From assembly GCA_020433785.1 (NCBI GenBank), contig JAGRCC010000463.1, positions 1 to 13,067 of the forward strand: 13,067 nucleotides of DNA, in the 5' to 3' direction. Positions 1 to 6,357 of this stretch are shown here, piece by piece. The position numbers and the translations under genes are program-made. The notes below the pieces were generated by a model that searched no databases, was not told the origin of the DNA, and saw only the letters and a list, made by a program, of their open reading frames with translations. The stretch is from Anaerolineae bacterium. GTDB taxonomy: Bacteria > Chloroflexota > Anaerolineae > 4572-78 > J111. Each line of letters starts with the position of its first letter. Within the stretch, counting starts at the first letter, position 1.

Positions 1-12
1 CGGTAGTCAGAT

Positions 13-37
13 ATTTTCATTGTCGGTGTCGTCTCAG
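13..37 (+). repeat. 25-base repeat, left arm (inverted partner at 8326-8350)
   Basis: This segment, beginning ATTTTCATTGTCGGTGTCG, matches the reverse complement of 8326-8350 at 24 of 25 positions. The two arms enclose regulator 1, its small gene and the PTS genes. A related shorter word, CTTAAATGAGACG at 67-79, matches CTTAACTGAGACG at 8321-8333 at 12 of 13 positions on the same strand. No transposase or target-site duplication is visible, so a dispersed intergenic repeat is as likely as a mobile-element end. Confidence 0.6.
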
Positions 38-173
38 GTGAAACACGGTTTTCATGCTCGGCGTCGCTTAAATGAGACGGGTGTACTTCTGGGTACAATA
101 AGGTCTATACCCACTAATTACCAGTGTAACATCAATCCGTATCAGCGTGATCGAACAGACGTCTAATTTGACA

Positions 174-214
174 CTGGTACAGATGACCCAATTGATACTG
201 GTCATTTGTACCAG
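174..214. promoter_or_regulatory. 15-base inverted repeat, possible operator
   Basis: CTGGTACAGATGACC (174-188) and GGTCATTTGTACCAG (200-214) form an inverted repeat with one mismatch, which would be a G-U pair in RNA, around an 11-base centre. A TTGACA hexamer lies just upstream at 168-173, with a weak GATACT at 194-199 at poor spacing. Further ACTGGT-type half-sites lie nearby. It is followed by no T tract, so a protein-binding site is more likely than a terminator. The cognate protein is unknown; autoregulation by the adjacent LuxR protein is only a guess. Confidence 0.45.
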
Positions 215-310
215 CCGAATACTAATAGGATAGTGGATGTATTATTTCTAATTTTCGGCTATTATATTATGTAAGGGGTTACGACAATCCGTCTCTGGAT
301 CTTAGAATAT

Positions 311-338
311 TTGGCCAACTAGTCAAACTGCTTATAAT
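311..338 (+). promoter_or_regulatory. Sigma70-like promoter for regulator 1
   Basis: TTGGCC (311-316) and a perfect TATAAT (333-338) are separated by 16 bases. The word AATATTTG overlaps the -35 (306-313) and is found again at the same place in front of the second regulator (8442-8449), where the -10 is also TATAAT with 16-base spacing. Conservation across the two copies supports this more than the hexamers alone. It predicts a leader of about 120 bases. Confidence 0.55.
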
Positions 339-344
339 CAAGCA

Positions 345-411
345 TGTTCCCATCTTCGGCGCCACAAATTGATCAAGCGTATATTACATCAAAGCTTTCA
401 CAATCCCCTTC
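345..411 (+). promoter_or_regulatory. Conserved leader block, copy 1
   Basis: This lies between the predicted promoter and the regulator start and shares ordered words with 8485-8547: CATCTT, GCCACAAAT, AAGCGTA, ATCA and TTTCAC. The same order without coding potential suggests retained ancestry and perhaps a regulatory role, such as an operator or leader RNA. A further shared word, TTGGTAAAAG (449-458 and 8643-8652), sits 4-5 bases before both start codons and may take the place of a strong ribosome binding site. Confidence 0.45.
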
Positions 412-463
412 TATCGAACGTAAAGATAACGGCTGTACTGAGCAAAACTTGGTAAAAGGATAG

Positions 464-3193
464 ATGAGTCAACTTCCTGAACCATCACCCCTTATCCGAA
501 CCAAACTCTATCGCCCTCAGCCTGCCGGTGATTTGATAGAGCGACCGGTCCTGATGGAGCGGCTTGACTCCTGTCGGCAGCGGGCGTTACTTCTTATCTC
601 TGCGCCGGCAGGCTTCGGCAAAACCACTCTGATCGGCCAATGGTTGAATCGAGCGCCCTATCAGGCGGCCTGGCTCACGTTGGATGACCAAGATAATGAT
701 CTGACTGTCTTTCTAACCTATGTTGTGGCCGCTATCCAGACCCTCTTTCCCCAAGGCTGTTCAACGGTCCAAAGATTACTGACCGGATCACCCCCACCGC
801 CGTTGGATTATTTGAGCGCCACCTTAATCAATGACCTCAATAATCTGCCCCAGGAATTTATACTAATTTTAGATGATTACCACCAGATCAGGCAACCGGA
901 CATTCACCGGCTTATCGCGGCGCTGCTGGATCATCCTGCGCCGCCTATGCATCTGGGCCTTATCACCCGGCAAGACCCGCCAATGCCCCTATCCAGGCTG
1001 CGGGCCAACCAGCAGATGGCCGAACTCCGGATTGATAATTTACGCTTTACTCCGCAAGAGATTCAATGCTATCTGAAGCAGCGGGTGGGGCCAGAAATTT
1101 CCCCGGAAGTAGTAAGCGTACTGGTTACTCACCTGGAGGGCTGGGTGGTTGGGCTGCGTTTGGCTTGCCTGGCTTTTCGTAACAAAGACGACCATACCGA
1201 TTTCCTGAAAAGCATTCAAGCAACCAACCACTATATTATGGACTATCTGCTCGATGAAGTGCTGTCGTACCAACCTAAACCCATTCAGCGATTGATGATC
1301 TACACTTCAATTCTCGACCAGTTCTGTGTGCTTTTAATTGACGCGTTGATTAAAGATGGGCTAATTGACAAACGTGATGGGGCCTGGCCATCCGGTCAAG
1401 AAATGTTGACCTATTTGCAAGAGGCTAATCTTTTTATTAGCGAGATCGATCAACAGAGTGATTGGTTTCGCTACCATCATGTGTTTCGAGATTTGTTATT
1501 GTACAAGTTAAAGGCGGAAACAACCGCCAAACAGCGGACGATCTTACATCAAACAGCCGGCCATTGGTTGGCCCAACACGGTTTTATGAATGAAGCTCTG
1601 TCCCATTTTTTTGAGGCTAATGATATCGCCTCGGCGGTGAGGCTAGTAGCCCAACAACGATACACCTGGTTAAATCAGGCCCAGTGGCAGCTCATACAAC
1701 GAATGCTGGATCGATTCTTACCCGAAATCAGAAGGCAATCCCCGGACTTATTGATCCTTGAGGCCTGGCTGCTCTATCATCATGGACAATTTGCCAAAAT
1801 TCCAGCCAAGTTAAAGCAGCTTGAAACGGCCCTGGCTGAAACCACTCCATCGCCGGCAGCGGTCGATCATCTCTGCGGGGAGATTAATACGCTTCGGGGT
1901 CTTTTGATAGGCTTTCAGGCTAATCTAAAAGGCGCCATTGACCTCGCCCGACTAGCCTTAGCCCAGGTTCCCCTTGAGTTGTGGAGTGTGCGAATTCTGG
2001 CCCGGGCTGTTATGGGCATTGCGCTGCAAATGACGGGCGACTTAGATCATGCTTACGCTGTCTTGTATAATGGATTTGAACAGGAACAGGAGCAAAGCAA
2101 TCTCTTCAAAGCGACTTTACTCCTGCCCGTGTGCGACATTTGCTGGATAGCCGCCGACCTACCCGGCCTCATTGAGGCGGCCCGGCAATCCCTTTCTCTT
2201 AGCCGGGACACTCAAGCCGTTGAAATTTCGGGACAAAGCCATTATCGAATAGGTATGGCCTGTTATCATCAAAACAATCTAGCCGACGCCGAAAAACATT
2301 TTGCCGTTGTGGCTCAACAGCCCTATCTGAATTATGGACCGTCCTATGTTAATAGCGCCATTGGGTTGGCCCTCACTTACCAGGCCCAAGGGCGGCCTGA
2401 CAAAGCTAGAGAGGTAGTCGATGCGGCCAGCACCTTTATGATCCAGACGGGAAACATCACCCTGTTGCCCGTGGTTCGGGCCTTTCAGGCGGAACTGAGC
2501 TTGAGGCAGGGCAATATAGCCGCAGCCGCCCACTGGGCTGACCAATCCCCTTCCGTAGAGACCCCCTTAGCCCCGCTGATCAGATTTTACGAACCCTATT
2601 TAACCCTGGTCAAGATCCGGCTGGCTCAAAACACCCCGGAAAGCCACCAACAAGCCGGAGATTTGTTGCACCAATTACAGACTTTTCTTGAAAAGACCCA
2701 CAATAGACGTTTTCTCATCGAAGTGCTGGCCCTGCAAGCTTTGTGGCGCAATGCCGGTCATGCACCAGATACCGCCCTAACGCTATTAGAACAGGCTCTT
2801 GAAATGGCTCAACCCAGCGACTTCATTCGCCTTTTTGTGGATTTGGGGTCGCCGTTGGCTGGATTGTTGGCCGCATTAAAAAGCAAAAATCGGAGCCAAC
2901 AACAATACATCCAGCGGCTTCTGGCTGCATTTGACCAGGAAAAACCCCTGCCCGTTCCGACCGGATTGGTGGTCGGCCCTCAACCCCTCATCGAAGCGTT
3001 GACCAACCGGGAATTGGATGTTTTGGAGCTGTTGGCCCAACGCCTATCGAACAAAGAGATTGCTGATTCCCTCTATATTTCGCCCTTGACCGTGAAGCGA
3101 CATACCACCAACATTTTCGGTAAATTGGGCGTCCATAACCGCCGTCAGGCTATCGTCCGGGCCCACGCGCTCGGCTTGATCCATCCCCAATAA
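464..3193 (+). CDS. MalT-like LuxR-family transcriptional regulator (STAND ATPase), copy 1
   Basis: A 909-residue cytoplasmic transcription regulator with the MalT plan. Its N-terminal NTPase domain has a Walker A motif APAGFGKTT (K53) and a Walker B ILILDDY (D137, D138). The family signature WFRYHHVFRDLL follows at 334-345, then a long helical TPR-like region (about 360-800) that in MalT binds the inducer. A LuxR-type helix-turn-helix (about 846-905) closes the protein. In this family ATP and ligand binding drive oligomerisation and activation of nearby promoters. The ATG at 464 gives the standard PSPLIRTKLYRP start; the upstream AAAAGGA is a weak, closely spaced ribosome binding site. No membrane segment or signal peptide is seen. 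It precedes a small gene and a glucose PTS operon, which are its likely targets by position. The ligand is unknown. Confidence 0.93.
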   Translation: MSQLPEPSPLIRTKLYRPQPAGDLIERPVLMERLDSCRQRALLLISAPAGFGKTTLIGQWLNRAPYQAAWLTLDDQDNDLTVFLTYVVAAIQTLFPQGCSTVQRLLTGSPPPPLDYLSATLINDLNNLPQEFILILDDYHQIRQPDIHRLIAALLDHPAPPMHLGLITRQDPPMPLSRLRANQQMAELRIDNLRFTPQEIQCYLKQRVGPEISPEVVSVLVTHLEGWVVGLRLACLAFRNKDDHTDFLKSIQATNHYIMDYLLDEVLSYQPKPIQRLMIYTSILDQFCVLLIDALIKDGLIDKRDGAWPSGQEMLTYLQEANLFISEIDQQSDWFRYHHVFRDLLLYKLKAETTAKQRTILHQTAGHWLAQHGFMNEALSHFFEANDIASAVRLVAQQRYTWLNQAQWQLIQRMLDRFLPEIRRQSPDLLILEAWLLYHHGQFAKIPAKLKQLETALAETTPSPAAVDHLCGEINTLRGLLIGFQANLKGAIDLARLALAQVPLELWSVRILARAVMGIALQMTGDLDHAYAVLYNGFEQEQEQSNLFKATLLLPVCDICWIAADLPGLIEAARQSLSLSRDTQAVEISGQSHYRIGMACYHQNNLADAEKHFAVVAQQPYLNYGPSYVNSAIGLALTYQAQGRPDKAREVVDAASTFMIQTGNITLLPVVRAFQAELSLRQGNIAAAAHWADQSPSVETPLAPLIRFYEPYLTLVKIRLAQNTPESHQQAGDLLHQLQTFLEKTHNRRFLIEVLALQALWRNAGHAPDTALTLLEQALEMAQPSDFIRLFVDLGSPLAGLLAALKSKNRSQQQYIQRLLAAFDQEKPLPVPTGLVVGPQPLIEALTNRELDVLELLAQRLSNKEIADSLYISPLTVKRHTTNIFGKLGVHNRRQAIVRAHALGLIHPQ

Positions 3194-3488
3194 TATGCTC
3201 CATTTTTGCTCCTTTTGACAGGATGCAGTTTCGCCTCAAATAAGGTATTGTAGTATTGACGCGAAACCTGCGCACTTCGACCAAGGGCCAACATCCCCTC
3301 AACCCTTTTCAGACCGTTCAATTTCTGATGTACACCTCACCCTGATCGGTTCGCCCCCATATTCTGCAATAAGGTAACGCTCAAACGATAATTTGTTGTC
3401 CGAAAAGTGGCGTTCTGAAACGCAGTCAGATCCGCTCTAAGATGGACCTGTTGAGCAAAGAACAAATTAGGCCATAGTTAGGAGAACC
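3194..3488 (+). promoter_or_regulatory. Conserved non-coding gap between regulator 1 and small gene
   Basis: This 295-base gap has no ORF of note, yet resembles the 284-base gap after regulator 2 along most of its length. Shared words include TTTTTGC, CTTTT, AGGATGC, AGGTAT, GTATT, CTCAA, TTTCTAATG/TTTCTGATG, GTAACG, CTGAAA and AATTAGGCC/AAATAGGCC. It probably carries the promoter and control sites of the small gene and PTS operon. A TTGACA at 3215-3220 is not conserved in the other copy. AGGAGA at 3480-3485 is the ribosome binding site of the small gene. No terminator hairpin is obvious. Confidence 0.45.
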
Positions 3489-3740
3489 ATGTCGCCATTT
3501 TCATTAAGTACCCCGGCCACGTACCGGATTACGATTCAGGGTCGTCTAAGTAGAAGCTGGTCTGAGTGTTTTGGAAATATGACCATCGGCTATCATTTGG
3601 CGGCGGATGGATCGCGACTGTCGGTATTGACCGGTCGCCTGACCGATCAGGCGGCCTTGTTTGGGGTGCTCAATGGACTGTATGGGCTGGGCCTTCCTTT
3701 AATCTCGGTGGAGTGTCTGGACAGTGGCCCGGCCGCGTAA
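3489..3740 (+). CDS. Small conserved protein of unknown function, copy 1 (83 aa)
   Basis: An 83-residue soluble protein with no signal peptide or clear membrane helix. The ATG at 3489 follows AGGAGA with a 3-base spacer. A predicted beta-rich first half (YRITIQGRLSRSWSECFGNM, residues 12-31) leads to a second half with the core DQAALFGVLNGLYGLGLPLI (53-72) and SVEC. From memory, similar short proteins with GxLxxxWSxWFxxMxI and DQAALxGxLxxLxxLGLPLxSV are common in Chloroflexota and some other bacteria as hypothetical proteins. I know of no established function. It lies 295 bases after a MalT-like regulator and 50 bases before the PTS fusion gene, so it is probably co-transcribed with the PTS. 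A close paralogue occupies the same position after regulator 2 (from 11677), which strongly supports it as a real gene. Confidence 0.85.
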   Translation: MSPFSLSTPATYRITIQGRLSRSWSECFGNMTIGYHLAADGSRLSVLTGRLTDQAALFGVLNGLYGLGLPLISVECLDSGPAA

Positions 3741-3790
3741 ATAATATAAAGCACGATTGCGTCCCAGGCACTAACCGAATGGAGGATTAC

Positions 3791-6334
3791 ATGAGGAACA
3801 ATGTTGTTACCCTCAAAGCACCGCTCTCGGGCTATTTAATGCCCATCGAGCGCGTACCCGACCCCGTCTTTGCGCAAAAGATGGTCGGCGACGGCATCGC
3901 GCTCGACCCTGTCTCTAATGCCCTGCTCGCGCCATGTGATGGCGAGGTGGTCCAACTGCACGATGCGCACCACGCCGTGACCCTCAAGTCCGATGAAGGG
4001 ATCGAACTGCTGATGCACATTGGACTGGATACGGTCATGCTCAAGAGCGAGGGTTTTTTACCCCACGTACAGACCGGAACCAAAGTCAAGCAGGGCGACA
4101 TGCTCATCGAGTTTGACCCCGACTACATCGCCACGCACGCCGAAAGCTTGCTGACGATGATCGTTGTCACCAACGGTGAGCACGTGACCGAGCTTCACCA
4201 ATCAGCCGGAGATGTGGAAGCCGGTAAAGATGTCATCATGACCTTGACGTTGGCTGACGTATCAGCCGAGGTAGAGGCAACAACCTACGAACCGATCTCT
4301 TCCGAAGCCATCCTTGTGCCCAACCAAACCGGCCTACATGCCCGCCCGGCGGCCGTGCTGGCCAATATGGCCCGCAAATTTCAGGCCGATATTCACCTAC
4401 AGCACGGCGATGAGCAGGCCAACGCCAAAAGCGTTGTAGGAATTATGAACCTCAATGTAGGCTATCAGGCTAAGGTGATGCTCATCGCACACGGGCCAGA
4501 TGCACGAGAGGCGATTGACATGCTAGCTCCGATGATCAGGGAAGGGTTGGGCGAGGAAGGGGCGGCCCCCGTCCCGGCCCCGGCTAGCGTCGCCCAGTCG
4601 GAACTGGCAGCGCCCCCGCCTCGTCCCCGTTCGGAAGACCCCAATATTATGCTGGGTGTCACCGCCTCGCCCGGTTTAGCCGTAGGGGAAATCTTCCAAG
4701 TGCGCCATCAGGAAATAAACGTAGCGGAACACGCTGACGATCCGACCCACGAGCGACGCCGTTTAGACGAGGCCATCGCTCAATCCAAGATTGAGTTGGA
4801 AACGCTTCAAGCCCGTCTCCATGGCGAGGCCGATCCCGCCAAAGCGGCCATCTTTGCCGCTCATCAGGAGCTGCTGGACGACCCTGATTTGGCCAAGATG
4901 ACCCACAGCGCCATTGCCAAGGGCAAGAGCGCCGCATTTGCTTGGCAAACCACGATAGACAGCCAGGCCGACCGTCTAGCCGCCTTAAACAACGAGTTAC
5001 TGGCGGCTCGAGCCAACGACCTGCGTGATGTCGGGCGGCGGGTGCTGCAGCATCTCACCGGCATTCAGGTTGAACCCCTGGTTGCGCCGACCAACTCCAT
5101 CCTTATTGCCGAAGATCTGACTCCGTCGGATACGGCTAACCTGGATCGCGCCCGAGTGTTGGGTTTTGCCACCACACTGGGCGGGGCGACATCCCATGTG
5201 GCGATTTTGGCCCGGTCGCTCGATATCCCGGCCGTAGCCGGTATCGAAGCGAGGGCATTGGATATCCCCAACGGCACGCCGGTTATCCTTGATGGCGCGA
5301 AGGGCAAATTGCGTCTCAATCCCCCGCCTGAAGTTATAACCAAGATTCGTAAAACGCAGGAGCGATTGGCCGTAAAACGTAAGGCCGAAGTTAAAGCCGC
5401 CTTTGAACCGGCCGTTACCCGCGACGGCCACGCCTTGGAGGTGGTCGCCAATGTCAGCGGTCTGGCCGATGCTGAGCAGGCCATCGAGTTAGGCGGTGAA
5501 GGCGTGGGCCTGCTGCGCACCGAGTTCTTGTTCATGGAACGTCAAAGCGCGCCCAGCGAGGATGAACAAACGGAACAGTACAGCGCCATCCTCAAGGCCT
5601 TGGGACCGAACAAACCGCTCGTTATTCGCACACTGGATGTCGGCGGCGACAAACCTTTACCCTACTTGCCCATCCCGCCCGAAGCAAACCCCTTCCTCGG
5701 CGAGCGGGGGGTGCGGATCGGATTGGATCGCCCCGAAATTCTACGTACCCAGCTACGGGCCATCTTGCGGGCATCCAATGCCGGCAAATTGCTGGTGATG
5801 TTTCCCATGATTGCCACGCTAAACGAGTGGCAGGCGGCCAAAGGCATGTTTGAGGAAGAGCGTAAGAAACTGGCTATCGCCCCGATTCCGGTGGGAATTA
5901 TGGTGGAAGTTCCGGCTGCGGCCATCATGGCCGAGCAGTTTGCCCGGGAGGCCGATTTCTTCTCGATTGGCACCAACGACCTGACCCAATATACACTAGC
6001 AATGGATCGGGGTCACCCAAAGCTAGCTCCGCAAGTCGATGGCTTGAACCCGGCCGTTTTACAACTCATTGCCCATACCGTCAAAGGGGCCAAAACCCAT
6101 GGCAAGTGGGTGGGGGTGTGCGGCGGCATTGCCAGCGATCCTCAGGCTGTGCCTCTATTGATCGGTTTGGGAGTCAAAGAACTCAGCGTCAGCGTGCCGG
6201 CCATCCCCTCGATCAAGGCTTTGGTTCGCCGGCTGAGCTTGATTGAGTGTCAAGCGCTGGCTCAAAAAGCACTGAGTTTCGGTACTGCCGCCGAGGTTAG
6301 GGCGCTGTATACCGATGAATTAGCAATGGCTTGA
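3791..6334 (+). CDS. ptsP: PTS triple fusion: IIA(Glc)-HPr-Enzyme I (PEP-protein phosphotransferase)
   Basis: An 847-residue cytoplasmic multiphosphoryl transfer protein taking phosphate from PEP to its own HPr and IIA domains and on to the membrane IIB. The IIA(Glc)-type domain is residues 7-128, with the paired histidines H61 and H76, 15 apart as in E. coli IIAGlc (H75/H90). HPr is about 172-255, with GLHARPA (H183) and a regulatory-type serine in AKSVVGIMNL (S214). A Pro/Ala-rich linker (256-283) leads to Enzyme I (288-845), with GGATSHVAILAR (phospho-His H469), LLRTEFLF (R576), RTLDVGGDKP (R613), EVPAA (E706) and the catalytic GVCGG (C777). All key residues are present. The start is the ATG at 3791, with GGAGG at 3781-3785; the ATG at 3779 would put that site inside the gene. 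The domain order matches proteobacterial NagF-type fusions, but the partner here is glucose-like, so the symbol follows Enzyme I family naming only and does not mean EI-Ntr. Confidence 0.93.
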   Translation: MRNNVVTLKAPLSGYLMPIERVPDPVFAQKMVGDGIALDPVSNALLAPCDGEVVQLHDAHHAVTLKSDEGIELLMHIGLDTVMLKSEGFLPHVQTGTKVKQGDMLIEFDPDYIATHAESLLTMIVVTNGEHVTELHQSAGDVEAGKDVIMTLTLADVSAEVEATTYEPISSEAILVPNQTGLHARPAAVLANMARKFQADIHLQHGDEQANAKSVVGIMNLNVGYQAKVMLIAHGPDAREAIDMLAPMIREGLGEEGAAPVPAPASVAQSELAAPPPRPRSEDPNIMLGVTASPGLAVGEIFQVRHQEINVAEHADDPTHERRRLDEAIAQSKIELETLQARLHGEADPAKAAIFAAHQELLDDPDLAKMTHSAIAKGKSAAFAWQTTIDSQADRLAALNNELLAARANDLRDVGRRVLQHLTGIQVEPLVAPTNSILIAEDLTPSDTANLDRARVLGFATTLGGATSHVAILARSLDIPAVAGIEARALDIPNGTPVILDGAKGKLRLNPPPEVITKIRKTQERLAVKRKAEVKAAFEPAVTRDGHALEVVANVSGLADAEQAIELGGEGVGLLRTEFLFMERQSAPSEDEQTEQYSAILKALGPNKPLVIRTLDVGGDKPLPYLPIPPEANPFLGERGVRIGLDRPEILRTQLRAILRASNAGKLLVMFPMIATLNEWQAAKGMFEEERKKLAIAPIPVGIMVEVPAAAIMAEQFAREADFFSIGTNDLTQYTLAMDRGHPKLAPQVDGLNPAVLQLIAHTVKGAKTHGKWVGVCGGIASDPQAVPLLIGLGVKELSVSVPAIPSIKALVRRLSLIECQALAQKALSFGTAAEVRALYTDELAMA

Positions 6335-6357
6335 TTGTACTGTGGAGGGATAAAATC

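Larger units (their letters stand above)
1..463. other. Non-coding region upstream of regulator 1
   Basis: No credible gene is visible on either strand here. The stretch holds one arm of a 25-base inverted repeat (13-37), a 15-base-stem inverted repeat (174-214), a sigma70-like promoter candidate (311-338) and a leader segment that is recognisably similar to the one upstream of the second regulator. ACTGGT/ACCAGT words recur at 120-127, 171-178, 196-201 and 209-214, which is suggestive of a regulatory region. The first 300 bases have no counterpart upstream of the second regulator. Confidence 0.6.

Noticed and set aside
3215..3243. TTGACA-based promoter just after regulator 1
   Set aside because: The hexamer is perfect but no acceptable -10 follows at 15-19 bases, and it is not conserved in the matching gap after regulator 2.
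3566..3740. Overlapping second gene in the alternative frame of the small gene, open in both copies
   Set aside because: The alternative-frame translations resemble each other only because the DNA is homologous. No start signal or independent conservation is seen.
3566..3790. N-terminal extension of the PTS fusion gene, in frame from 3566 or from the ATG at 3779
   Set aside because: The extension lies across the small gene in another frame and has no PTS similarity. GGAGG at 3781-3785 fits the ATG at 3791, where the IIA domain begins normally.
4997..5535. Long minus-strand open frames within the Enzyme I region
   Set aside because: They are antisense shadows of a strongly conserved gene; their translations show no recognisable domain and no ribosome binding site.
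6331..6357. Earlier TTG start for ptsG overlapping the end of the fusion gene
   Set aside because: The ATG at 6358 has GGAGGG eight bases upstream and gives the normal start of PtsG (WDNLFNWLQKLGRALM); the extra nine residues are not family-like.
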